A stretch of 64,000 nt of DNA from Paenibacillus daejeonensis DSM 15491 (GCF_000378385.1 NZ_KB899663.1:376686-440685); one strand, 5' to 3'; shown: positions 7,241 to 16,010, numbered from the stretch's first letter. Notes: generated from the letters alone by a model not told the origin. Numbers and translations: made by a program.

Positions 7241-8944
7241 TCACGGACTGATCTTCGGCACGCGGATCCGAATCGTCGACCCTTCGCCAGGAGAAGAGCA
7301 GACCATCATGCCATAGGGAGCGCCGAATCGAATCCGAACGCGTTCATGGACATTGCGGATGCCAACGCCACTATCCTTGTCCTTGGCATCCGACTGCTGA
7401 TTACGTTGCCCCAGCTGCAGGAGCACTGAGCTGTCAAACCCAGGGCCGTTGTCTGTTACCTCAATCCAGATCTCATCCGGCCCCTCGTAGGCCCGTATAT
7501 GGATGAAGCCTTGCTCTGTCATGGGTTCAATGGCATGGTAGAGGGCGTTTTCGACGAGCGGCTGTACGATCAGCTTTTGGGTCAAATAGTGCTCCAGATG
7601 CTCTGGCAGCTCCAGCTTATAGTCGAACTGGTCCTCGAAGCGGAATTTCTGGATGTTCAAATAATGCTTCACATGCTCAAACTCCGTGCAGAGTGGAATT
7701 AACTCCTTGTTCTCGCTAATACTGATTCGCAGCAGTCTGCCAAGGGAGATAACCATTCGGCTAATGTCCTTGTTGCCTTGCAGCACGGCCATGGAGTTAA
7801 TGGATTCCAGCGAGTTGTAGATAAAATGCGGGTTAATCTGCGCGACCAGCGCCTGCAGTTCGGCCTCTTTTTTGAGCTGCTGCTCGGCTTCCACCTGGGC
7901 CAACAGATCACGTATCTGTCCGCTCATCCGATTGAAGCCATGAACGAGCAAGTCCGATTCGTCACTGGGCGCTCCTGCGCTACGGATCGGTTTGAAGCTG
8001 CGCTGCTCGACCCGGGCCATCCCGCTCACCGTGTCACTGATACTGCGCACGAGCCGGCGGACGAAGAAGCGGTCGAACATGAGGGCCGTGAGCAGGGAGA
8101 ATGCTCCGAGTAATAGGGCCGTGTTGCGAATGGGAACGGATTCGGCCTGTAGGGCAGTCGTCGGTGTAATTGCAATCAGATACCACTGGGGATGATGAGA
8201 GGGCAGGTACGTGATGAGTGACCGTACGCCTTGATATTCATCGATGTAATAGCTTTTGGTACCATCCGCGGCATCTCGCAAGAAAGGGAAATCTACGGTC
8301 TCCCCGATATGGCCGCCAGACTTGTCGTACACGATGGCGCCGTCGCGGCTCACGAGCAAGACATCGCCTTGATCTAGCGTCGCTGTCTCCCAGAATACCT
8401 GGTCCAGCAGCTCCGGCTTGATCGTAAGCACGAGGGAGCCTATGTTTTCCAAGGAATAATAGTCTTTGATGACTCGCGCATGCACCAGTACAGGCCGCCC
8501 CACAGCCGCGGAACCGTTCTCTCCGGGTCCCGACCAGACGGGGCGGCCCGCCTCGCGATTCATTTCGTCATACCAGGGCTGCAGCGGGAACGGCAGCCGT
8601 TCGTCCTGAACATTGTAGCTGTACACCAGCTCATCCTTGGCATACAGCGCGTAGGATTGAATCATCGGATGATGGATGAACAAATTGTTAATCTCTTGGC
8701 GTCTGTCGTAATCAGGCGGTGCGTCGGGGGCCTTCAGCGTCTGCTGGATGACGGGCTGAGTCATGGCCGAGCTGGTAATTGTGGTCACCTCGCTTAGCGC
8801 GAACTTCAGCTTGCGGTCCGTCTCAAGAAGCGAGATCGAGTAGAAGTGACTGGACTTGGTCTCGATGACATCGGAGAACTTGAAGTACGAGATGGCCCCC
8901 ATGACAATGACCGGAATGAATACAAGCAGGATATTGGCCAGCAT
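7241..8944 (-). CDS. YesM-type sensor histidine kinase
   Basis: The protein of about 567 residues has an N-terminal membrane helix, a large extracellular Cache-like sensor region, a second membrane segment (NTALLLGAFSLLTALMF), HAMP, and the His_kinase domain with the phospho-accepting His in NPHFIYNSLESIN. The C-terminal ATPase has N (LVENALYHAI) and G boxes (DNGPGFD, GVGIRN). No good ribosome site precedes ATG 8944. In the same frame a CTG seven codons upstream (at 8965) follows AAGGAG and would add LKLRHNI, which is typical of this family's start, so the true start may be non-ATG. It pairs with the response regulator at 4282-5883. Confidence 0.92.
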   Translation of the reverse strand: MLANILLVFIPVIVMGAISYFKFSDVIETKSSHFYSISLLETDRKLKFALSEVTTITSSAMTQPVIQQTLKAPDAPPDYDRRQEINNLFIHHPMIQSYALYAKDELVYSYNVQDERLPFPLQPWYDEMNREAGRPVWSGPGENGSAAVGRPVLVHARVIKDYYSLENIGSLVLTIKPELLDQVFWETATLDQGDVLLVSRDGAIVYDKSGGHIGETVDFPFLRDAADGTKSYYIDEYQGVRSLITYLPSHHPQWYLIAITPTTALQAESVPIRNTALLLGAFSLLTALMFDRFFVRRLVRSISDTVSGMARVEQRSFKPIRSAGAPSDESDLLVHGFNRMSGQIRDLLAQVEAEQQLKKEAELQALVAQINPHFIYNSLESINSMAVLQGNKDISRMVISLGRLLRISISENKELIPLCTEFEHVKHYLNIQKFRFEDQFDYKLELPEHLEHYLTQKLIVQPLVENALYHAIEPMTEQGFIHIRAYEGPDEIWIEVTDNGPGFDSSVLLQLGQRNQQSDAKDKDSGVGIRNVHERVRIRFGAPYGMMVCSSPGEGSTIRIRVPKISP

Positions 8945-9062
8945 GATATTATGCCGAAGTTTCAGAACCCTTCAACTCCTTCAAAGAAAGCGCTTCTTCT
9001 ACTATTCCTCCAATAACGCTGCTTGTCAATACATTCCTGAATTGGTTTTGATCATCCTGGGA

Positions 9063-9908
9063 TTAGCTTTTGACTGCTCCAGAGGTCAGGCCGGCGATGA
9101 ACCAGCGGCTGAATCCGAGGAAGACGAGCAAGAGCGGCAGCGTCGCCATGAAGGTGGCGGACATGATCATGCCGTAGTCGAGTCCATCGCGGGTGGTGAA
9201 GAGCTGCTGCAGCGCGATCTGAATCGTGTAGTTGCTGCGGTCCTTCAAGATAACGAGCGGCCAGAAGAAATCATTCCAGATATTCATAAACGTGAAAATG
9301 CCGAGTGTCGCCAGTGCCGGTGTAATGATGGGAACGACAACGGTCGTAAAGATCCGCAGATGACCTGCGCCGTCGATCCGTCCCGCCTCCAATAGCTCGG
9401 CATGCACCGAGGTGGCGATATATTGCCGCATCCAGAAGATGCCGAAGGCATTGACCATCGCCGGTACGATGAGGGCCTTGAAGGTGTTGATCCACTCCAG
9501 TTTGGTCATGATGACGTAGGTCGGCAGAATGCTCAATTGCTGCGGTACGAAGAGCGTACAGAGCACGAAGAAGAACAGGAAGTGCTTGTACGGGAAGTCG
9601 TACTTGGCAAAGGCATAACCGGCCAGAGAGCAAAAGAACAGCACGGACAAGGTTACGGCCGTGGATACGAACAACGAGTTGCCCAAGGCTGTCCAGAAAT
9701 CCATCATCCCTGTCGCACGGGTGAAGTTAGACATGAACTGATCACTGATGGTCACAGTCGGTGGCAGGGTCGAAGCCGCGCCCCGCGGGTTGGAGGCAAT
9801 AACAAACATCCAGTAAAATGGAAAGACTGAGATAAAGGCGCCGATGCCTAAGAACAAGTAATACCCAATTTTACTGGGCAGGCCGGGCTGATCGCCGATA
9901 TTTTTCAT
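9063..9908 (-). CDS. Sugar ABC transporter permease, MalG type
   Basis: This 281-residue membrane protein has about six helices and the cytoplasmic EAA loop (EAGRIDGAGHLRIFTTVVVP) that docks the ATPase. It forms the translocation channel with the MalF-type protein encoded upstream, whose stop overlaps this start by ATGA. GGAGGT precedes the ATG. No ATPase gene is in the operon; CUT1 transporters of Firmicutes commonly share an MsmX-type ATPase encoded elsewhere. Confidence 0.93.
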   Translation of the reverse strand: MKNIGDQPGLPSKIGYYLFLGIGAFISVFPFYWMFVIASNPRGAASTLPPTVTISDQFMSNFTRATGMMDFWTALGNSLFVSTAVTLSVLFFCSLAGYAFAKYDFPYKHFLFFFVLCTLFVPQQLSILPTYVIMTKLEWINTFKALIVPAMVNAFGIFWMRQYIATSVHAELLEAGRIDGAGHLRIFTTVVVPIITPALATLGIFTFMNIWNDFFWPLVILKDRSNYTIQIALQQLFTTRDGLDYGMIMSATFMATLPLLLVFLGFSRWFIAGLTSGAVKS

Positions 9909-10867
9909 ACTGCACCTCCACCCGTGTCACCGCTCATGCGCCGCGAAGCCCACATGTTAATTAATGAGAATACGATAGTAAAAATAAGCAAGAGTACGGC
10001 AGTGGCTGCGGCGGTACCGAAGAAACTGTTGCCGAAGGCTTCTGTATACAGGTAGACAACCATGGTCAGCCCTTCCTCACGGGTGGAGCTGGTGCCGCCC
10101 TGACCGAGGTACACAAAGGGCTCGGTGAACAACTGCAACGAACCGATTGTCGACATGAGCACAGTGAAGACGATGAACGGCTTCAGCAGCGGAAGGGTGA
10201 TAGTGAGGAGCTGTTGGAAGCGGCTGGCACCGTCGATCCGGGCAGCTTCATACAGATCGGTAGGTATACTTTGAAGGCCTGAGAGGTAGATGATGGTGTT
10301 ATAGCCGGTCCAGCGCCACATCACCATGGTCGCGATCGCGATCTTGACCCCCCACCAGTCGGAGCCCCAAGCCAGCGGATCGATCCCCAGCAGGCCAAGC
10401 AGCCAGTTGGCCATCCCGCCGTTGCTGAAGAAGGCGCTGAAGACGAGCGTAACGGCAACGATCGACGTAATGTTGGGCATAAAATAAAGCACGCGGAACG
10501 TCTTCTTGAACTTGGTAATCGACGAGTTCAAGAAGACGGCGAGTAGCAGCGCAAGAATCAATTGCGGAATCGTACCCATAGCGCTGATAAGCAACGTATT
10601 GGTAAAGGAGGTCCAGAACAGCGGATCCTCGGTAACAAAACGATAGTTCTGCAAACCGACGAAGGTCATCGGTCCAAGGGCGTCCCACTTGTAGAAGGAC
10701 AGATATAATGTGAATACGATGGGATATAGACCGAAAATCGCAAACAGCAAAAAGAACGGCGAGATGAATAAATAGGCCATCAGACTGCTGCGTTTGCGTT
10801 CGGTGAGCCACCCCTGCTTGCGGACCATGGTCTCGCGGGCGGGGGCTGTCGGTTGGGACTGGGGCAT
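9905..10867 (-). CDS. Sugar ABC transporter permease, MalF type
   Basis: The 320-residue protein has six predicted membrane helices and an EAA motif (EAARIDGASRFQQLLTITLP). The basic N-terminus is followed by a helix at about residues 30-52. It works with the MalG-type partner encoded immediately downstream and with the lipoprotein binding protein encoded upstream. The gap before this gene contains a stable RNA hairpin that may set the ratio of binding protein to permeases. Confidence 0.93.
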   Translation of the reverse strand: MPQSQPTAPARETMVRKQGWLTERKRSSLMAYLFISPFFLLFAIFGLYPIVFTLYLSFYKWDALGPMTFVGLQNYRFVTEDPLFWTSFTNTLLISAMGTIPQLILALLLAVFLNSSITKFKKTFRVLYFMPNITSIVAVTLVFSAFFSNGGMANWLLGLLGIDPLAWGSDWWGVKIAIATMVMWRWTGYNTIIYLSGLQSIPTDLYEAARIDGASRFQQLLTITLPLLKPFIVFTVLMSTIGSLQLFTEPFVYLGQGGTSSTREEGLTMVVYLYTEAFGNSFFGTAAATAVLLLIFTIVFSLINMWASRRMSGDTGGGAV

Positions 10868-10894
10868 GAGGCACCTCCATACGATTTCAATGCG

Positions 10895-10927
10895 GCGAGT
10901 CCGCAGGAGAAACTCCCGCGAACTCGC
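10895..10927 (-). promoter_or_regulatory. Intercistronic RNA hairpin between binding-protein and permease genes
   Basis: Two 15-nt arms (GCGAGTTCGCGGGAG and CTCCTGCGGACTCGC on the minus strand) surround a TTT loop. Both imperfect positions are G-U wobbles in minus-strand RNA but would be A-C mismatches in plus-strand RNA, which indicates selection as RNA in the operon's direction. No T run follows, so it is more likely an mRNA stabiliser or processing site than a terminator. Confidence 0.75.
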
Positions 10928-10963
10928 GCTTGTGTTGCTATACAGTGGACAAAGAAATTAGAG

Positions 10964-12325
10964 CTAGCTGCGGGCGACAAGGCGTTCGATTTTCTCGATC
11001 GCTTTTTGCCATTCTTCCTCAGGATCGGCATTTTGCTCTTGGACATTCTGCAGCGCTTCCTTGATCATGGCATCCGTTTGGTCATGCAACGGACCGTAGT
11101 AAACGGGTTGTACACGACCGGCTGCAACAGCGAACGCGGCTGCGGAGGCCTGCCCGCCCAGGAATTCGTCCGTGAACTCGGTGAAGGTCGGGTCTTCGAA
11201 CAGGGCCGGAGTGGATGGCATCAAGCCTTTCTCCTCAAAGGACTTCAACTGGCTATCCTGGTTCAACATCCAGCTTATGAAAGCGAACGCTTCCTCCGGA
11301 TGCTTGCCTTCCTTCGGCAGCGACAGGAACGATCCGCCCCACGTGCCAGCACCTTCAGGCAGCTGGGCGATCCGCCATTGGCCTGCGGAGTCCGGTCCGT
11401 TACTCTTGATATTGCCTAACATCCAAGCAGGTCCTGGAAGGACGGCGAAGCCTCCGTCATTGATGGCCTGTGTCCAGTCCGGCTGCCACAGTTGGTTCGG
11501 AGCAACCCAACCTTCCTGAATGCCTTTAACCGTAAAGTCGTAGGCTTTTCTTACCTGCGGGTTTTCAGCTCCGATGAAAGAACCATCATTTTTGTCAAAA
11601 TAGATCTGGCCGTCCGACTGATCGCGAAGCGCGTTGTAGATCAGGTCACGCGAGTCGACGAACGGTTTGCCTGTTTTGTTTTTGAAGTCTTTGGCGACAA
11701 CAGCGAATTTGTCCCAGGAGTCAATAGCCGTAGTAAAGGCGTCCGGTTCGGTCGGAAGGCCTGCTTCTTCGGCCAGGTCAACACGGTAGTAAGCGACTGT
11801 AGGTGCAATGTCTGTCGGCAGACCGATCTGGAATGCGCCATCGGTTGAGGTGGCTTGCTGCCATTTCCACTCCAGGTACATATCCTTCAGGTCAGCGGCA
11901 CCAAGATCGTTAAGATTGTGGAATTTGTCCTGGGCGTTAATGAACCTCTCCATGAAGCCAATCTCCAGTTGGAAGATGTCTGGTGCGCCGGAATTGGCAG
12001 AGAGGGCAGTAGTCAGATTGTTATGGTGAGCCGTTTGGTCACCGGTGTTCTGAATCGAAATTTTGACATTCGGATGCTCAGCCATATATTCCTTGGCCAG
12101 CTCTTCGTAATTGACGTTGCCCAGCGTCCAGAAGGACAGCTCAATCGTTTCTTCACTGCCGGCAGCAGGCGGATCGTTCTGTGTTGTCGGTTCGTTGGCG
12201 CCGCCTTCGGTAGGCGTCGTGCCGGTCTCTGGGGTGTTGTTGCCGCTGCTGCAGGCGACGAGGACAAAGATTAGCATCGCGCAGAGCGCGAGCAGCAGCC
12301 ATGGTTTGGACATGCGGTTGGACAT
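10964..12325 (-). CDS. Sugar ABC transporter substrate-binding lipoprotein
   Basis: The 453-residue protein begins with a lipoprotein signal peptide ending in FVLVACSSG, so Cys is acylated and the protein is held on the outer face of the membrane. The rest is a family-1 solute-binding protein (LSFWTLGNVNYEEL, PDIFQLEIGFMERF, WGGSFLSLPKEG). An in-frame extension of 45 codons exists upstream, but the signal peptide fixes the start at ATG 12325. It is the first gene of the six-gene operon and supplies ligand to the two permeases downstream. The sugar is unknown. Confidence 0.93.
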   Translation of the reverse strand: MSNRMSKPWLLLALCAMLIFVLVACSSGNNTPETGTTPTEGGANEPTTQNDPPAAGSEETIELSFWTLGNVNYEELAKEYMAEHPNVKISIQNTGDQTAHHNNLTTALSANSGAPDIFQLEIGFMERFINAQDKFHNLNDLGAADLKDMYLEWKWQQATSTDGAFQIGLPTDIAPTVAYYRVDLAEEAGLPTEPDAFTTAIDSWDKFAVVAKDFKNKTGKPFVDSRDLIYNALRDQSDGQIYFDKNDGSFIGAENPQVRKAYDFTVKGIQEGWVAPNQLWQPDWTQAINDGGFAVLPGPAWMLGNIKSNGPDSAGQWRIAQLPEGAGTWGGSFLSLPKEGKHPEEAFAFISWMLNQDSQLKSFEEKGLMPSTPALFEDPTFTEFTDEFLGGQASAAAFAVAAGRVQPVYYGPLHDQTDAMIKEALQNVQEQNADPEEEWQKAIEKIERLVARS

Positions 12326-12450
12326 TGTGATAAGACCCCTTTCAATTCGGTAAATGGTTACATCTCCCACTATAAGAGAACAAAGGGAAAATGAAGAGGC
12401 GGCATATGGCCGATTTGAGGTTGAAATTATTATGATGTCACTCGGATTAT

Positions 12451-12479
12451 TTACATACATACAGTATGTATGTTAAAAT
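12451..12479 (+). promoter_or_regulatory. Promoter with embedded TetR-type palindromic operator
   Basis: The likely -35 TTACAT (12451-12456) and -10 TAAAAT (12474-12479) are 17 bp apart. Between them lies a 23-bp palindrome: arms TACATACATAC (12452-12462) and GTATGTATGTT (12464-12474) around one central base, with a single mismatch. Bound repressor would block both promoter elements. The TetR gene two positions downstream is the obvious candidate, giving negative autoregulation. Confidence 0.8.
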
Positions 12480-12518
12480 CAGTGCATAGCTTGATAATCT
12501 AATTTGGAGGCGATCAAG

Positions 12519-12959
12519 ATGTTGCAGGTGAACAGCTTTTATCCCGTGCTGATGACGGACAAAGTGGCGGAGACGGCAGACTTTTACAAGCGGTACTTTG
12601 GATTTGAAACGACGTTCGAGGCGGATTGGTATGTCAGTTTAAGTCTGAAGGGGGCTTCAGCTTCCTATGAGCTAGCTATATTGGATGGCAGCCATCCAAC
12701 AGTTCCGCGGGCATTTCAGGGGACAGTGGGTGGACTGCTGTTGAATTTCGAAGTGGATGATGCAGAACAGGAATATAACCGTTTGATTCGTGATGCGGGT
12801 CTGCCATTACACCTAGAGCTGCGGGATGAAGCGTTTGGACAACGCCACTTTATTACCAGTGATCCGAGCGGAGTCCTGATCGATATGATTCAGGTTATCC
12901 CACCAAGTGAGGAATTCCTGGCGCAATATGCCGGGGCAGAGGCTGCGGAATCGCAATGA
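12519..12959 (+). CDS. VOC-superfamily (glyoxalase/bleomycin-resistance-like) protein
   Basis: The 146-residue protein has two beta-alpha-beta-beta-beta modules typical of vicinal-oxygen-chelate proteins: [20 protein letters not shown] at the N-terminus and [19 protein letters not shown] in the second half. Members bind metals and act as lyases, dioxygenases or drug-binding resistance proteins; the substrate here cannot be told. ATG 12519 follows TTGGAGG. The stop overlaps the start of the TetR gene, so the two are co-translated and probably induced together by the compound the repressor senses. Confidence 0.85.
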   Translation: MLQVNSFYPVLMTDKVAETADFYKRYFGFETTFEADWYVSLSLKGASASYELAILDGSHPTVPRAFQGTVGGLLLNFEVDDAEQEYNRLIRDAGLPLHLELRDEAFGQRHFITSDPSGVLIDMIQVIPPSEEFLAQYAGAEAAESQ

Positions 12960-13543
12960 GGCGAACCAAGGAGGATGCATCGGAGACGAACCGACAGTTG
13001 TTAGACCTTGGCAGGACGTATTTTGGAGAAAAAGGATATGCGGATGCTTCAATGGAGGAACTGGTCAAAGAAGCAGGCTTGACTCGTGGCGCGTTGTATC
13101 ATCACTTCGGTAGCAAACAAGGACTATTCGAAGCGGTGCTGGCATCGGTACAGCAGACGATCGGTGAGCGGGTGGCAAGGGAAGCGGAGGCTGGCACTGA
13201 TCCGTGGGATGAGCTGATGCGCGGGTGCCGCGCCTTCATGACGGCAGCCGTAGAGCCGGTTCATCGGCGGATTCTGCTAATCGACGGACCGGCAGTCCTC
13301 GGCTGGGAGGTCTGGCGGCGCATGGACGAAGAGCATGCGATGCGCCATTTGAAGGAGCAACTGCAGCAGATGCAGGAGGCGGGATGGCTGCTTCCCATAC
13401 CCGTGGAGGCGATGGCGCATCTGCTCTCCGGGGCGATGAACGAAGCGGTGCTGTGGCTGGCCGCACTGCCGGAGTATGAACAGGAGCTGGAACAGACGAT
13501 GGTGGCGCTCGAGCAGTTAATGTCGGGTATCAGGGTCCGCTAG
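12956..13543 (+). CDS. TetR-family transcriptional repressor
   Basis: The 195-residue protein has a TetR helix-turn-helix at about residues 14-60 ([20 protein letters not shown] then [20 protein letters not shown]) and an all-helical ligand-binding C-terminal domain. It overlaps the VOC gene by ATGA. It probably represses its own two-gene operon through the palindrome at 12452-12474. The ligand is not predictable, but the pairing with a VOC protein suggests a small toxic or antibiotic-like inducer. Confidence 0.92.
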   Translation: MRRTKEDASETNRQLLDLGRTYFGEKGYADASMEELVKEAGLTRGALYHHFGSKQGLFEAVLASVQQTIGERVAREAEAGTDPWDELMRGCRAFMTAAVEPVHRRILLIDGPAVLGWEVWRRMDEEHAMRHLKEQLQQMQEAGWLLPIPVEAMAHLLSGAMNEAVLWLAALPEYEQELEQTMVALEQLMSGIRVR

Positions 13544-13570
13544 GAATAGCTAAGAACAGCGATACAGAAA

Positions 13571-13606
13571 AGCCCGCTCCATTCTCATCCCGGAGCGGGC
13601 TGTTTC
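13571..13606 (+). terminator. Rho-independent terminator of the VOC-TetR operon
   Basis: Arms AGCCCGCTCC and GGAGCGGGCT enclose an 11-base loop and are followed by GTTTC. The short T run makes termination less certain than the stem suggests. Confidence 0.7.
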
Positions 13607-13630
13607 GTCCATGTGTCCGCCAACGGTCGG

Positions 13631-13950
13631 CTGTAGCGCACTTTTGTTCCTCTATTTTCCTGGGAACCCATTACTGGTCAGCTGTAGCGCACATTTGTTC
13701 CTCTATTTGCCTGGGAACCCGCTGGTGGTCAGCAGTAGCGCACTTTTGTTCCTTTATTTGATCGGCAACCCGTCGGTTGTCAGCTGTAGCGCACCTTAGT
13801 TCCTCTATTTGCTCGGCATCCCAATGGTTATCAGCTGTAGCACACCTTTGTTCCTTTATTTGCTCGGCATCCCAATGGTTGTCAGCTGTAGCACACCTTT
13901 GTTCCTTTATTTGCTCGGCAGTCCGCTGGTTGTCAGCTGCAGCACTCCAT
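13631..13950. repeat. Tandem array, exact 51-bp period, six copies plus a partial
   Basis: The motif CTGTAGCGCA recurs (with small changes) at 13631, 13682, 13733, 13784, 13835, 13886 and 13937, always 51 bp apart. Each unit continues with CTTTTGTTCCTCTATTTG-like sequence. Because 51 is a multiple of three, several frames stay open through it and give 17-residue repeats, but none has a convincing ribosome site. It fills the 467-bp gap between the TetR gene and a convergent MerR gene. Confidence 0.9.
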
Positions 13951-14010
13951 AGCGACCGTCAGAGGACGGCGTTAGCCGTTGGTCACCTTGTTCGCCGCTT
14001 ACTATGCCTC

Positions 14011-14778
14011 TTATTCGCCGTCAACCCCAGTATAGATGCGGATCGCATCGCGCAGGAAGACGGCGGTACCTGGCTGGTCCTTGTCATAATGGGCGGTGAA
14101 ACGTTCGTCATCGACATACATCTGAGCCAGGCCGGCATGAGCTTCCTTGTTGTACTTTCCCCAGTAGAAGCTCAGCCACTGCCGGTGCAAATCGGCGGCT
14201 TGCTGTGCCAGCTCAGAGGCAGGGTCCCCAGTTGCAACAGCCCGGGCCAACACATCATACAACTCAGCGGTTAGCTGTTCATGGGCTTGATGCTGCTCAG
14301 GAGTAGAGCTCATGATTGCCTGGTTTGCGTGATCTACTTGCTCATCTCCGTATTTTGCTCGAATTTCTTTGCCATAGGCCTGCTCGTTTTCAGCAATCAA
14401 TTCTTTTTTGAATCCTTCAAATTTTTGACGGTCATTCATCGTTATCATCCCTTCTTGGTCAGCTATGGTCTGCTCCACTGTGCGGATGAGAAGGTCCAGC
14501 TGCTTCCTTTTCTCCAACAATTGATGATGATGGGCTTGCAGGGCCTGACGACTATTGAAGGAGGGGGAGGTGACAATAGCCTTGATCTCATCCAGTGGAA
14601 CCCCCAACTCGCGGTAAAATAAAATTTGCTGCAAAAGATCGACCTCAGCTTGGCCGTAGATCCGGTAGCCCGAGGAGTTGATACGCAGCGGCTTTAACAA
14701 ATCGATTTCGTCGTAATAACGCAGGGTCCGTGTACTGATCCCTGCCAGCCGCCCCAGCTTTTGAACGGTATATTCCAT
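14011..14778 (-). CDS. MerR-family regulator with TipAS-like domain
   Basis: This 255-residue protein has the MerR recognition region (TVQKLGRLAGISTRTLRYYD, then GYRIYGQAEVDLLQQI), a dimerising coiled coil at about residues 75-115, and a C-terminal TipAS-like ligand domain ending in GTAVFLRDAIRIY. It is probably an autoregulated activator that senses a hydrophobic drug or peptide. Its promoter has the long 19-bp spacer that MerR proteins untwist. No target efflux gene lies next to it; the nearest plus-strand gene, a small membrane protein, is divergent and could be the target. Confidence 0.9.
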   Translation of the reverse strand: MEYTVQKLGRLAGISTRTLRYYDEIDLLKPLRINSSGYRIYGQAEVDLLQQILFYRELGVPLDEIKAIVTSPSFNSRQALQAHHHQLLEKRKQLDLLIRTVEQTIADQEGMITMNDRQKFEGFKKELIAENEQAYGKEIRAKYGDEQVDHANQAIMSSTPEQHQAHEQLTAELYDVLARAVATGDPASELAQQAADLHRQWLSFYWGKYNKEAHAGLAQMYVDDERFTAHYDKDQPGTAVFLRDAIRIYTGVDGE

Positions 14779-14832
14779 GCGGCTCGCCTCCTTGTCTGCT
14801 GTGCACAGCAGCTTATTTCCGGCTGCAGATTC

Positions 14833-14863
14833 ATTCTACAGGTTTACGTTGCGTCAATGTCAA
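14833..14863 (-). promoter_or_regulatory. MerR-type promoter with 19-bp spacer
   Basis: On the minus strand TTGACA (14858-14863) and TAGAAT (14833-14838) are separated by 19 bp. The spacer contains GACGCAACGTAAAC, which resembles the dyads bound by TipA/Mta-type regulators. The over-long spacer is the hallmark of MerR-controlled promoters. Confidence 0.7.
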
Positions 14864-15001
14864 GCCGTGAAATTCTGCAATGTAAATGAAAATGCATTGA
14901 CTTTCATGGTTACAGTCTGTAGAGTTTGGGTAATTGCAAATTGGGAGAACAGATGCAATAGAAAATACTCCCAAGTCGTTACATAGAGGAGGAGCAGGGT
15001 C

Positions 15002-15463
15002 ATGGAAGAAGAAAACAAAATTGTCATGCCACTATTGGGTGCACTGGTTGCCGCGATTGTGGGGGGAGCCTTGTGGGCTGCGGTAGTGGTTCTGACAGAG
15101 TATGAATTGGGATTGATTGCTTGGGCAATCGGCGGTATGACGGGCTTTGCCGTTGGATTCCTATCTGACCGACGGGCAACGCAAATCCATCAAATCATTG
15201 CGGTAATCGCAAGCTTGCTGGGTATTTTATTGGGCAAATTCTTTGCCTTCAGCTATATTATTAATGACGGACTGACAGATTTTTTTCATTCCTTCGTCAT
15301 CCAGCTGTTTATGGAGGTCTTTCCCGAACTGTTCAGCATGTTCGATATCCTCTTCGTACTGTTTGCTGTCGTAACCGCGTGGCGCTTGCCAGCAGCGATG
15401 TCGGCCAAGCCGCAGCAGCCTGATCAACAGCAACCCACTGCTCCGGCAGAGCCTAATAATTAA
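15002..15463 (+). CDS. Small membrane protein of unknown function
   Basis: The 153-residue product has three to four hydrophobic segments (about residues 8-30, 37-53, 63-86 and 105-127) and a hydrophilic tail rich in Pro and Gln (QQPDQQQPTAPAEP). GAGGAGGAGCAGG precedes the ATG. I do not recognise the family. It stands alone, divergent from the MerR regulator, and a long weak hairpin (CCCTCTCTG...CAGAGAGGG at about 15471-15518) follows it. Confidence 0.75.
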   Translation: MEEENKIVMPLLGALVAAIVGGALWAAVVVLTEYELGLIAWAIGGMTGFAVGFLSDRRATQIHQIIAVIASLLGILLGKFFAFSYIINDGLTDFFHSFVIQLFMEVFPELFSMFDILFVLFAVVTAWRLPAAMSAKPQQPDQQQPTAPAEPNN

Positions 15464-15640
15464 CCATATCGCCCCTCTCTGACCTAGCTGAGCGCAAGCC
15501 CAGCCGCCGCAGAGAGGGTCGTTTACAATACCTTCTAACTCATTGTCCATCCCACTCCGTTGCTCACCAAATACTCGCCAATTCTCACCAATGCCATAAT
15601 AAATCCTTCGTTCATGCTACCTCTCCTCGACAATTGCTCG

Positions 15641-15824
15641 CTAACGAAACGTGATATCGCTACTCCACACTAATAGCCGCCATTGCAAAGCTAACGAAAC
15701 CACACATTCTTATTTTTCCCAAAAGCGTGGTTTTTGATGGTTTGGGAGCAAATAAGGTGATGTAGTTTCTTTAGAATTCAAAATCGCCGTTTTTTGGCTA
15801 AATAAGACGCTGTAGTTTCCTTAG
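15641..15824. repeat. Four-module palindromic element, version A, copy 2
   Basis: Forward modules CTAACGAAAC start at 15641 and 15691. Inverted modules end at 15774 (TTTCTTTAG) and 15824 (TTTCCTTAG). Spacing is 50 bp on both arms and the total is 184 bp, identical in geometry to the copy at 1601-1784 although most sequence between modules differs. CTTATT occurs at module position 19-24 in the inner and outer right-hand units, as in the other elements. It lies in the 547-bp gap between a membrane-protein gene and the catalase terminator. Confidence 0.85.
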
Positions 15825-15921
15825 AAGAAGTAGCTTTTGAAGCGTCACAACCGGTGTAGGTGAAGAGGGACAATACGAACGGATTAGCATGAGAGCGAAT
15901 GAGGCGACACTCAAACAGCAC

Positions 15922-15960
15922 AAAAAAAGCGATGCAGAAAACACCTGCACCGCTTTTTTA
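15922..15960 (-). terminator. Bidirectional rho-independent terminator after catalase
   Basis: A-run, arms GCGATGCAG / CTGCACCGC (one mismatch) and a T7 run give terminator form in both directions. It is 51 bp beyond the catalase stop codon. Confidence 0.75.
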
Positions 15961-16010
15961 ATATAGCCTAAGGCCATTGAAAAATGACCGTAGGTATTTT
16001 TTTCAACGGC

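Noticed and set aside
13611..14274. Two plus-strand ORFs with 17-residue repeats
   Set aside because: Products of the 51-bp array read in frame, running into antisense of the MerR gene, without ribosome sites.
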